A stretch of DNA of 64,000 nt, taken from contig OY718808.1 in assembly GCA_963070105.1 (NCBI GenBank), positions 2,468,238 to 2,532,237 on the forward strand, in the 5' to 3' direction. Source of the DNA: Litomosoides sigmodontis (lineage: Eukaryota > Nematoda > Chromadorea > Rhabditida > Onchocercidae). The notes under the pieces were generated by a model, which was given only the letters and a program-made list of their open reading frames with translations, searched no databases and was not told where the DNA came from. The translations under genes were made by a program, and so were the position numbers. Positions 13,758 to 26,400 of the stretch are shown piece by piece; position 1 is the stretch's first letter, and each line of letters starts with the position of its first letter.

Positions 13758-13797
13758 TTTCTAATGTGAGTTACAAAATTGTAACTCACATTAGAAA
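13758..13797. repeat. Perfect 40-bp palindrome
   Basis: Two 19-base arms (TTTCTAATGTGAGTTACAA and its exact reverse complement) separated by AA. It is directly preceded by a short tandem repeat of TTATCACTGTG. Confidence 0.9.
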
Positions 13798-14356
13798 TTT
13801 CAATCAATTAAAATAAATTAGAATTAATCACTTTTCTCGAAATGCTACTTCTAAATTTATGCTTTGCGTAGAAGAAAAAAAAGATGAAACTACTGTTACA
13901 AAACTCATAGGAATTTTTCTCAAGCAATGATGAAGTAAAAAGTTACGCCTCTTTATTTCATTGATAAATTGAGAAAAAAAATTTGCATTTTATTTTCATT
14001 TTTATACCAGTATAAAATCATTAATGATTTATTTATGTTTCATTTCAATTAACTCATTAACATTTCTCATTTCATTTTGTCGTAAATTTTCAACCAAAAA
14101 CGTATTATTTCTTTTTCTTACCGCTAAGAGATGAATGTAAAATCAGAGCGAGTGAAAAATTATCTTTCACAATGTTTTCTAATTATTTTTGCTAATTGGC
14201 GCTAATAATTTAATCTACATAGGTGCGCCAGTGTATACTATCTTCTTCTTTTTTTTTTTTCTGACCAATCTAATGCAGCTGTATTTCGTGAAGTGCTTGT
14301 TGAAATTAGGTATGGAATAGGCTTTGTTCATTTGTTTAGCCATCCGTAACACATTG

Positions 14357-14366
14357 CTCTCTTCAG
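14357..14366 (+). promoter_or_regulatory. Likely spliced-leader acceptor
   Basis: TTGCTCTCTTCAG ends at 14366, 22 bases before the start codon of the next gene, and no upstream exon fits. Confidence 0.4.
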
Positions 14367-14388
14367 GTTTGGAGTATTTCAATTTATA

Positions 14389-16475
14389 ATGATTCCAAAG
14401 TTCAGGAAATCGATTCAACGACGTAGCATGACAATACGACATAAACGAAGGGCTGCAGAAGGTTAACTTTTACCAAAATGTGCCTAAACTGTTAGTGAAT
14501 GTTTTTGTTTCATAAAAGTTTGAATGAATTTTGCATTTGTAATTATTACATATTCAAATAATTGCAAAAATATTTGATGAAATTCCGATTGCAATTGAGA
14601 ATGTGATGATAAATGTGTTGTGATTGAATGTTGAAAGGTGAACAGTGTGTAAATTGTAAATGTTACATCTAATTTTAAAGCAATAATTTTGCTCTCTTAA
14701 ATAAAATTTGTACTTGAAAAAAAAAACAATGAGTTTTGATGCTGTGATAGTGAAGTTTTTGTTTTTGTTTTTGTTTTTGTTATCCTTTATAAATTGCTTT
14801 CTTCTTCAGTTGCACGCGAAGCAATACGGACCACCTTGCAAACAATTAAAAAGAAGCAAAAGTATATCGATCTTATAATATTGAACTTCTTTTTTTTTTT
14901 GCATTTTAGCTTTATAAATTTTTACAGATTGAAATAATATAGCTAACAACGTATTAAGGTAAGGTAAATATTTCGTGTGTTCATAATTCTTTGTTATAAA
15001 TCAAAAAAAAATTTTTTTTTAAAAAGTATATCGATCTTATAATATTTTAATTTTTTTTTTAAATTTTTTTTTATGAAAAAAAAATTTTTTTTTTTCAAGT
15101 GAAGAAGTAAGTTTTATGCTTACTGGGGTTTTTTTTTTGTTTGCAGGAAACCAGCTCGTAAGCGTGCAACAGCTATACGTACCACGAAAGTTAATTCTAT
15201 GCTATCAGAACAAAATGATATAATGATAACTAAACTTGAAGTTAATAATTTAAACGTTTTACCACATCATGTTCTCTATTCTGTCAAAATGATTTCCAAT
15301 TAAAATGATTTCAATTACAGTTACAGTCTGGTCAGCTATCGACTCAAGCAACTCCAAAGCAATCAGTTAGCAGCATTGGTGAAGTGGAAAATTTTTCGTT
15401 AGCTCCATCTAGTGATCCTTTTTACGAGTTGTTGAAGCAACTACCTGATGTTAGTATTTTCTTTTTCATTATCGTATTAAAAGTTTCACAGCTCCGTGAA
15501 TCATCAATTCTTTGCCACTTGACATGTGAAGTTTGGATTGCTTTCGAAAAGTTACAATACAACCGTAAGCATCCGTAATATCTTCCTACTAATTAACTGC
15601 TATATTTTAAGTGATAATTTACGAGACTGTTTATCGATGTCTAAACATTTGAATAGTTTGAATGTCTCAATTGTAAAATATTGGTTTCAAACAATCAATA
15701 TTTTACATTGAAATTATTTTCACTAGTATTTTACACTTGTATCATAATGAATTAATTAGTTCCTGTCGTTCAATGCAATTAATTATCACATTGGGTCTTA
15801 GCAACGTATTTTTCACTTGCAGATGGACCATTGAACTGATTTTATGGACAAACTGATCACTCAATCAATTAGCACGCACTTTTACAACGATTCTTTTTTT
15901 TCAGTTTAATTATCAGAAGTATTTTCAGAAATTGATTGTTCAATTGCCATGTGGAGTGATTCGTGCTGCTGCCGAACATGTTAAAAATATCAGCTACAAT
16001 GCTTCGGCTAGATTTATCATTTTTCGCACCGATCTTCATCCTGTAATTTATCTTTTTGCTTGACAGAAAGAGAGAGAGAGATGAATTTAAGTTAGGGAAG
16101 TAGGAAAAGCATAGATTTTCTTACTCACTGATCGTAAAGGCAAAAAAAGGAAAGATGAAGAAATATAAGTGATTAGCTTGAATTGAAGATATTTGTAATT
16201 CACACAATGACTTCCAGTGATATAATTGGTGTGATGTAATTACGCATATGTTTAATTAATAACGCGATTACCGTAGTCAAAAATGCTAGCTAGTTTCATT
16301 TCTTGCAATAATTTAACTCAGTTAGTGAAATTTTTTGACGATTTCTTTCCTAATCCAACCGGCAAAATTTAATTTTGCTTTTTCTTTCGAATTTAATTTT
16401 GATTTTTTTTTTATTGTTCGTTGAAAATTTTCATTTCAGCTCAGCCAACGCTATAAACTGAAAGGCAATCGTTGA
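14389..16475 (+). CDS. Unrecognised small basic protein, 6 exons
   Basis: Not recognised. Six exons (14389-14461, 14810-14861, 15147-15240, 15321-15449, 15905-16042, 16440-16475) have proper GT-AG borders and matching phases throughout, giving 173 residues; this consistency is the main evidence for a gene. The N-terminal 70 residues are strongly basic (QRRSMTIRHKRRAAE, IKKKQKKPARKRA) and look like nuclear-localisation or nucleic-acid-binding sequence. A Ser/Thr/Gln-rich linker follows, then a C-terminal segment with a hydrophobic helix pattern (DPFYELLKQLPD, YFQKLIVQLPCGVIRAAAEHV). That last pattern resembles a BESS-type motif only weakly and I do not assign it. Intron 2 contains a duplicated copy of the exon 2 donor region. 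There is no signal peptide or membrane segment. Confidence 0.6.
14755..14781. repeat. (GTTTTT)n microsatellite in an intron
   Basis: Four consecutive copies of G followed by five T in intron 1 of the small basic protein gene. Confidence 0.8.
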
Positions 16476-17442
16476 CTGCAATCGCAACAAATTCCAAATC
16501 TTTCCTGTTGTGAAAATTTGGTTGTAAATTGTGGCTGATTTTTGTATACTCAGAAGTGTTTGCACTGAATTCCACTCACTCTCTCTAATTTCAATTTCAC
16601 TTCTTGAATTATTTGCACTAACGTTTATAACATTGTTTATATGTGTTATTGAAGAAAGCTCAGATGATAGTTACAATTACTACTACCAATTGCACTGATG
16701 CTAAAATTTACAATGATAAATTGTGATTTGAATGAAATAATCATCTCTTCTGCTAACTTTATGGGCTATTAGATTAGAAGTTTAAGTAGGAGAAATTCAA
16801 TCTACCTAATTCAATCTAAACTTACTTTTGTAATAGCTACTCGTTGATGATGTAAATATAAGCTATTCTGTATGTAAAGTATGCTTACTAACATATCAAT
16901 TATAAAAGTGTACATGGGTTGTGGACAGAATATTTGTCTTTTGCATATCTTTAAGCATTTTCATATAATGTACACTTTCTTCATTTGTTTCCTTCTCTGA
17001 CAAATTACTCCTTTTATCATTGGCTGCACTGATTGCGTGAAATGAAAATTCGAAAAGCGAGCAGCGAAAATTTTTTAATTGTCAAAACAGCTAAAACTAA
17101 TTGCAAATGGAATAAACAAACCATGAATTTTAATTAAGATGAAGTGAAATGCTCGTGTCCGTAGGAAATTTTATGTGCAAAAAGTAGATGACAAAATAAT
17201 AGAATGGATAAATATTACTGCATAAATTACTAACTGCTAGATTGCGATAGAAAAGTTGAAACAATGATTATTAATTATTACTACTATTATTATTGCTGCT
17301 ATTTCTAATAATGCATGAATGAGAGTTGAAAATTAAGGGAAATTTTCATTTTTCAAAAAATTTAATTTTTTTTTGTTAATCGATTTAATTAAGTAAATTG
17401 CAATTAATTTGAAAGAAATAATGAAATCCACTAGTGATGCTA
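16476..17442. other. Convergent intergenic region
   Basis: About 1 kb between the 3' ends of the small basic protein gene (plus) and the Na/Ca exchanger (minus). AT-rich; no exon or RNA gene was seen. It must contain both 3' UTRs. Confidence 0.4.
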
Positions 17443-20400
17443 TCAGAAACCAGAGATGACGTGATACGCCTCAAGGGTTGAAAGTGTGAGGTAAGCAAGC
17501 CATAGTGTAACGAACAAACCAGATGTTAGCACCTGAAATGCAAACTAAAAATTCATTGAGTACATTTTAGGGAAAATTTTTATGTTGGCAAGTGTTCATT
17601 TAAAAATTGGCTAATAACTGTATGCTCTTTGAATTAAATTACTTCAAATTTCAGATATGACATATAATTTCGTGCTCATCAGGGAATTACTGCAATTATT
17701 GCTGAAATAACTTACCAGTGAAAATATACGTACATACTTCTATGCTCGGGCTATCAACTAGCATAATTATCTTGAGCATATTGAACTGAATGATAATGAT
17801 GATTAAATTTTCTAAACCTAAACTAATTAGTTAAATTTGATCACTTAGATAAGAATTATCAGTATATTTCAACCTTATATTTTATGGGGCCACCTAATTC
17901 ACCACCAATTGGTGGACGACGCCTTACTATAATTACTGCAATGCAAATTAATGCTTCGATGCAAAATATTGTCACAGAAAATGCAAGTGTTCCTGGCTCA
18001 ACATAAAAGCTTTCTCCATTTAATTGATGATAGACTGCTGCTATCGTCCATGCGATCCCTGAAAGGAAGAGTGAGTGTTCGTGAAGTTTTTTTTTGTTCA
18101 TAAAAATAGGCTGAAACATTTATCATCGTTAGTTCGGTTGGTTTATCGCAATTTTCAAAAGTTATCACAATTTTCAACAGTTATCGAATTGGTTCATTCA
18201 TTCATTGTCATCACGATGTTCAAATGTTATCAAAATTGACAAACCAATTCCAAGAAATACATTAACAGCGTTTGAACCGGTAACATTACCAATCGATGAG
18301 TCAGCATATTTATCTTGCGTTGCTGCAACCTTCGATGCAAATGTATCTAAAAAATTTTTTTCATCAAAATTTCACTTCTAATGATATACCATTTGGAAAA
18401 CTTTTTTCCATCCTCTTCACTTCAATTATTTTGTGAATTTTTTATGGTTTAAGCAAAATTTTTAATTTGTCCCATTTGAGAATTATCAATGCTCATAGTG
18501 CTAACACAACGTCCATTCATCTCTTTCAATACTTCAAAAATTTTTGATTTTTTCTTTAAAAAGTCAAAATTTTTAAGCTATTCGTGGGAAAAAGATATCG
18601 CGCTCGATGAAATGGAGTGAATATTACCTGGAATTGATGTACCAAGTGCAACAAATGAAATAGCCGTAACAGAATCCTTCAGACCAATCCAACAACCAAA
18701 ATGTGATGTTAAATCACCAAGAATTGCTGTTAGTGCACCAATCAAAATGATTGATACGACGAAGCATGCCCAACCGCCCCAACAATCTGAACATTACCTC
18801 TCTTAGCACTCAAAAATTACGACGTTTTAATTAATGAAGTAAGAAAAGATGTTAATTACCTGTTGGCGGTATAGTTGCAAATAATACTTTCCATGGTAGA
18901 GATAAGAAATGCATGAAATAATCAAAGAATGTTGGTGCTAGCTCCTCTTCCGCTTTTTTCTCCGCTTCTTGATCGGTGCACTTGTCCTCCTCAAGACCTA
19001 TCAAATATTCACTCTCACTATATTTGTTTTTTTTTAGTAAAATATTGATTTATCCTCCTGGTATTATATGGCATATGTGTATATAACTTGTTAAAGAAGA
19101 ATAGTGAAATGTTTGATTGATTAAATTGGATTACTTAAGTAATCGCAATCATAAATTATTAATTAATTAGTAATCATAAGCATTAGACAAGCGATACCAG
19201 CATGAATAGTTAGGGCATCAGTGAATTGCTCACGCCAACTTGTCGTACCAAGCAAAAGCGATGTATTTGCGTTTCGTAGCATACGATCGATTACATTCTG
19301 AAAGCTACTTTCAAATGATGAACTTCAGAGGTACGATGAAGTACTCATTCCACGTAACTACTTCCTTGCTCGACATTAAATCTGAACTTGAACTTCAATC
19401 GGATATTTAAAACCATGTTAAATCGTATCATTCACATCATTTAATTCTATTTTATTGTTAATATTTAGAAAGATATCAACCCGAAATTCTTTGCTTTCTT
19501 TGATTGTAATTTTACATTGTTTGAATTTTCCCAAACGTGGCTTCCCTAATTCAGCAATTTCAATTTCCTCTTTTGTTAATTGTTTTCCCTGATCACAATC
19601 TACAAATGAATATGTTATAATGTAAAATGCATGATTCGTATGGAAATAAAACTTAGGAAACAATTTAAAAGCGACTAAATCTCAAAAAGGAAATAACTTC
19701 AATTAAACTTTACTTCAATGGATGAAATACATTAAGCTAAAAAATTTCCATTTACTATACCGTAATTGTTAAATGAATTGCATTCCTTGCTAAAACTTCC
19801 CAACGATTCAATTTTCCGTTTTTCTATTCTCTTCAAGAAACGCTCTTGAACTTTTCGCAAATCTGAATTAATACTTTCAATTGCATGATTGCTCTTTTTT
19901 CCTTCTATTATTATCTATTAGAATTATCCGTTTTATTCGTCAGTAACTATCGGAGGAAGTTATATTGGTAGTTAACGAAAAAACAGTATCAATTGTTTCG
20001 AATATTAAATTATACACAAAAAAAAGCATATCATTTAGGTTGTAAAAAGTTTTATTATTTATCAAATTAGTAGAATAACGATCAGATATAGTTGTAAGAG
20101 TGTATATGATGAATTTTAGGAAAAGGAAAAAAAAAATTTTCCTAAAATTACCTGACATTTTCTTAATCCAAATAGGCTGCTCAAGTACGACAAAAAAATA
20201 ATCCATGCGTTCGTACTGCTCAGTGTTCGTTACACCAATCTCAATAAATGCTCTGAAGAAGAAAAGAAAAAAGAAAAAACAAAACAAAAATTTTCTAATT
20301 AAAAATACCAGCAAATGTAATCAATATATTTTTGCATAAAGTAAATTTGAAAAATATTTTAATGAAAACGAAACTGACTCACTCAGTTTGATTATCTTCA

Positions 20401-23400
20401 AAGATAACTTTACCCTCTTCAAACTCATAATGTTTTCCACGTAATGCTGTACCATCATTTGCTCTAGAAAAAATTTCTACTGCAATGAAAATTGATCATT
20501 GCATTGCAATTCTACATTTCAGATACAAAAGGAATAAAAAATACTGTAGCTGCGTGAAACGATATATCATCATACTGTACGAAACAGTATATATTAACAA
20601 ATTGAAATAAATGTCAAGAAATGCGACTACTTAAATGGAAAGACTCATTGAAAATTGAAAATTGGAAGATATCAATCACATGCAATCAGTCTCATCATCC
20701 ACCCTATCCTTTCTCCATCAAATGTCAGAATTATCTTGCCAGCCATGTAATCCGTTGTTCTTTCTCACCAAAGCTATCTCATTATGCAAATTATCTGCTA
20801 ACAATGTATTTATTCCTACCAATCGTATTCAATTCACAAATCGCGCCCTCAACTCTGTCAAATATGTATATATGTCATATTTCGAAGTTTTTTTTTTTGG
20901 CTTTTCAATTTTAGCTAACAACAATTTCTTTTATGCTAACTAGCATATCATATCGTTGTGCCATAAGAAATTACTCCAACACTGCTTATTTATATTCTTA
21001 GCTAAAACAGATACAGTTTTCCACTACTGTAAACGGATGAACCAATTATTCACACTTAATCTTTGACTACCACTGTGTGATGAAATCAACCAAAACAACC
21101 AATTCTCCTCCAACAGTGAAACATTCTTACAGTGAAGAAATTGTCTGAAATGGAAGAGGAAAGAAAAGAGAAAAGTAAAATGTTAATCGGATTTTTCCTT
21201 TTTTTTTTTGCGCTAATAATAGGTAGTGGAAATTATTAGTGTGAAAAATATTAATTGTATAAGTTGTATTATGATAAAGTATATCTGTTGAATTACAACG
21301 ACAAATATTTTATAGCTTGATTTATCGAAAATTTCTTTTTTTTTTTTTAAAAAAATTTAGAACTCTAAAAGGAATACATTTAATAGACTTGCCTGTAAGG
21401 TATAATAACTTTACCACGACATCCAGAACTTCGATGTATTTTAAGTGTTAAACGACCACAATTTTCAACAATTTGAAGTTGATCATGCTCGAAGGAAAAT
21501 ACACCAGCATGATCGTCGTCTGGAAATTTCAATTTTTGTTTTCATTTCAGCTACTACATTTTTCACTTTTTTTTTTAGAATCTTTTATGTGGGAAAAGAT
21601 GAAAATTTGAGGTGCACACTTTTCGATTTTTTTTTTCAAAATTAGATTGCGAATGATTTTTTTTTGATGAAAGATTACACAAGAATAATGAAATCCTAAA
21701 CTGGGTACATTTGAATTTAAAAATGAACAGATGGAAAACTATCTGTGAAGAGAAAGATCATGAATTCTGAAATTACACTGAAACAAACCAAGAATCATAA
21801 CCGTTGCAGTGGACGGAAGTGCTAGTGCAGCTAGCGGTACACCACCAAAATTTGTTGGATCTAACATTAAGCCATCGTTTGTACGTACTCGTAAATTATT
21901 TAAGTGCAAATAAAAATATTCATCTTCTTCAAAAACATCATCATCCACAATTTCTACCGTTATTTTCTGCAAAAAAAAAAAAAAGAAAATTTATTTTATG
22001 TCTGTAAATTTTATTTTTAACTATTAAAATTTAATAATTGTTTAAAATTGAACGAATTGCACTATTAAGCAGTACATGTATATATGCTACTTTAGTTTGT
22101 AATTTTTACAATAAACAAACTACTCCCATACTTTTGCAAATTTTATTTGAAATAAACAATGGTCATAAAATTACTAACTTTTGTTTTGTCCTCAGGGCGA
22201 AAAATTAGTGTCCCATTGAGTGGAATATAATCATTGATTGCATTTGCAGTACCATCCTCGGTGCAATAATCAACAATAATTGTAAGTCCGTCTGGTCCAC
22301 CATCTCGACCAACTACAACATCAAATGTTCGGACACTTTCAACTACCGTATAGTGCGCTGGATCAAAAAATATCCTACATGTGCCCTCGCGTGTCTCTTC
22401 TGTCTTTTCATCTGTAGCCTTAAAATTAAATTAAATTGAATTCAGCGCACTCAGCGAACTGTTTTTTTATCTATTCATTTAGAATATTAACATTAATTTG
22501 GGAAATTTCAAAATAAATTTAGCATTTTAAAAATTACAATTAAAGTTTGAGTGAAATTCATTACGGGTATGCATTTAATACATTTTTATCAAATTATTAT
22601 TTCCTGTGAAACACACACAAAAAAAGAGAACACTGGTAATTATTTCTCACCCAGTCCACTCTCTCATGCTATCTGTTACTTCGGAACTAAAAATTGCAGT
22701 TAAATATTTTTTAATAAAACTTTAAAATTGCAGTTCATTCTACTCGAAAAAAAAAACATTTCGATTCATGCTAATAGCTTAATTTAGCCCTGTCATTCAT
22801 TCATTTTTTCCTACCTTTTTTCCTCACTTTAACGTTTTGCTATCTTTTACAAAATTTCTGAAATTTAAAACAACAACATTTTAATATTTACTTATTTCAC
22901 CAAAAAAAAAATAAAAACAAAAAATAGATGATGCAACGTACGGCACATTTATGATGTTCTTTATCAAGTTGTTTCTTTATTACATGCCCACCACCAACTA
23001 GCCGTCGTGTTGCTTGCACTCTAAATTATGCTAATTGGTTTACTGCTATAGCAATAATTAATTAATAGTAATAGAAGAGTGGAAAAAAGAAGTGAAATAC
23101 TCTCTCTATACCATCAATTTTTCACTTAATTAATTTTATTAATAGGTTAAAGTTCTTACTGTCAATGTTACTAATTCATCGATTTCATAAACTTATGTTA
23201 CTCGAAGTGTACTTCATTTGCTAATTACATCTAAATTATTCCTTATTTCTTTTAAATGTTATTTACTTACCTGTAAAAAGCTCGTGATTTTGGTCCACGA
23301 CTGATCATTTCGTACTCTGCCTGCTTCTGTAATTCAGTCGTATCAATTTGTGGATTTTGCTTCCTAATTTCACGCATAATTTCGATAAATGCTTTTCGAT

Positions 23401-26400
23401 TATCTTCGAATGCTTTCACAGCTGGATCAATTTTACCATCCTAAAAGTTTTGGGAAATTTAGAAAAAAAAAATTTTATAAAAATTTAGGAGAAAATTGAA
23501 GGCTTATATTTAATTACTCTATCTAACAAAATGAAATTGTTGGAAAAGATGATAAGCGAAGAGATTTAGCAATAAAATTTTTACTGATCACGAAGTGATA
23601 AATTCTAAAAGATCAAAATTTTTCAATTTAAATTTGTAATTAAAAATTTTATAATTCAATATTACCAACATTAAGATTATTATTTTTGCCAAGAATTTTC
23701 ATTTCTTCGTCTTCTGTTACAATAATTCCACGTGATGTCCTTCGATAACGTTGTGGTATGAAACGTTTCTGCATTTGAAAATATTAAATAAATTAAGTTA
23801 AAATTAATTAAACTTGCACTTTATAATCATTAAAATTTGAAATTGATTAAATATTAAAAAATCGTAAAAAATTTTTATCAAACCTGAATAATTTTGATAT
23901 CAGCAATGTATGCAGTTGATACTGTAATTGGAAAGAAAAGAAATGTTAGAAGACCTTCCCATATTTCAATAATACCAGGAGAGAACACTGCTAATATCAA
24001 ATACATCCAAACATATGCAAACAGTGACCTAAAATAAAAATATGTGTTAAAAAAAAGTCAATTATTGTAGATAAAATCAATTATCAAAATCAGTTATTGT
24101 GGATAATTCAAAAAAAAATCAATTATTGTAGATGAATCAATTATCTCCAAAGAAATCAAAAAATCAAAATCAATTATTGTAGATAAGTCAAAAAAAATCA
24201 ATTATCGTAGATAAATCAGTTATCTCAAAAAAATCAAAAAAATCAAAAATCAAGCAAAAAATCAATTATTGTAGATAAATCAATTATCTCAAAAAAAGTC
24301 AAAAAATTCAAAAATCAAGTAAAAAATCAATTATAGATAAAATTATTGTAGATAAATCAAAAAAAATCCATTATTGTAGATAAATCAGTTATCTCAAAAA
24401 AATCAAAAAATTCAAAAATCAAAAAAATCAATTATTATAGATTAATAAATTATCTCAAAAAGATCAATGAAATCAATTATTATAGATTAATCAATTATCT
24501 CAAAATAATCAAAAAATTCAAAAATCCAAAAAAATCAATTATTGTAGATAAATCATTTGTCTCAAAAAAATCAAAAAATTCAAAAATCAAGCAAAAAATC
24601 AATTATAGATAAAATTATTGTAGATAAATCAAAAAAAAAAATCAATTATTGTAGATAGTATAAAAACGTACCAAAGTGCTGTGACACAAAATACATCTAA
24701 ATGTTTCTGGCGTCGGACTTCACCATTTGGTACAACCATAACGCATATAGCAATTATGATAAATAAATTAAACGCTGCTGAACCAACAATTGTATTTGGT
24801 CCTAAATCACCAGCATTAAAGCCTCTTCCAATCACCTAAAATAGCAAAAGTGCTTTAGTGGTCAATTGAAGAGTTCTTTTTTTTTTCCTTTTAATTTTCC
24901 ATAAATGTTTGGAAACGAATTAATTCCATAAATTTTTTTGTAAAATTAAGCGAATACGCAAAAAAAAGCAGACGGCAAAAGTGATGATGACGAATTAATT
25001 ATGATCGTTCATAATTACTTCGCAGCAATAAATCATTCAACTTATCAACCGATAACATTTTAATAAATTTAGTTTGAAATTTCAAAATTGATTATGAAAT
25101 TTAGGCTTAAATATTGCTGGAAAAGCTTTTGGGTCATTTTTTTTCGGGCTAAATTTTACTAATTTCAGGAAGAAAACAAGCAAATTATTCAAAAGGAATG
25201 GACAGGTTTTTTTTCCTGCAGAAAAATGAATTAATCATCAGTTATCAGAAAAAATGATCCAATTTTCCGCGTTTAATTTACCTCAATGATGGATAGCAGA
25301 ATTTCAGGCGCAGATGAACCTTAAATGAAGAATTTATTAATAAAGAAAATGCTCAAAAATTTTGACAAATTTTCAACAATGCTATCACTATCATTATCGG
25401 TGCTAAATGCTATTAAATTTCGAACGAATTACAAATGAAATTTAGAAATTACAATTCTTAAAAACATTGAAATTTAAAATGTAAAACCTAATTAGCAGCT
25501 AAATGCTATCGATTAATTTCTGAAATATGTCTTTTTTTACTGAGTTTTTAAAGTAGAAATGAAATGAATATAGCATGAAGAAATTTTAATTTTACTATTC
25601 GCAAAATTGGTGATAATTTTGAAAATTTAACTTCCTCAGAATAATACTCCTTTTCATTCACCTAATTAATATTGCTTAGTTTTTATGTTAATTTAAAAAT
25701 TAATTCTATTTATAAAATTGCATAATTCAGTGTGCTTCCTCATCATTTACAAAGAATTGCAAAGAAGGTGAGGATTTTCCGGTGTGAACTACTAAAATTA
25801 CTTTATGATTCCTAACGACTGTACAAACATACGACGTTTATCACTTCTTTCACTTCACAAACATTCGTAGCAAACACACTACCCTTACCCCACTCATTTC
25901 TCAAATTTCATTTTTTTTTTTTGGAAAAAAAATTATGGGAAAAAGATCTAATTTACTTAATACTGATAGGTGCTGCACTAAAATAAATACGAAATATTTG
26001 TTTTCTGTCTTAAAAAAATGAAATTCTTTTTTTTTTCATTAGTTTAGTTTGCAAATGAGTATAGACGAGATGTTGGAGGTTAAAATTAAAATAAAATAAT
26101 TGTTGAAATTGTGTAACAAAAATGATTGAATTATTTTTTTGCTCAAATAGCTAAATTACCTATGCGAATAACAATTGAAATTTTTATAATAAAAAGAAAT
26201 AAATGGAAAGTTGTTGATGAGAATTCGAATTAATTACAAACCAAGTGCCATTAGTGTCAGATTGCTAACAGTATCATTCCATATTCTCACTTTTACTTTT
26301 AGTGATTCCAGGCCTGGCCTTTTTACGTGCACCGTTCTCTCCATGCTAAGCATTGTTGTTTAGTATTTGTACTAAGTAAAAAAAAAAAAAAAGCGAATAA

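Larger units (their letters stand above)
12325..14388. other. Intergenic region with a perfect palindrome and one doubtful ORF
   Basis: About 2 kb between CCT-7 and the small basic protein gene. It starts with the CCT-7 3' UTR. It holds a perfect 40-base palindrome at 13758-13797 and an uncertain 63-codon ORF at 13073-13264, both listed separately. The rest is AT-rich without exon character. Confidence 0.4.
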
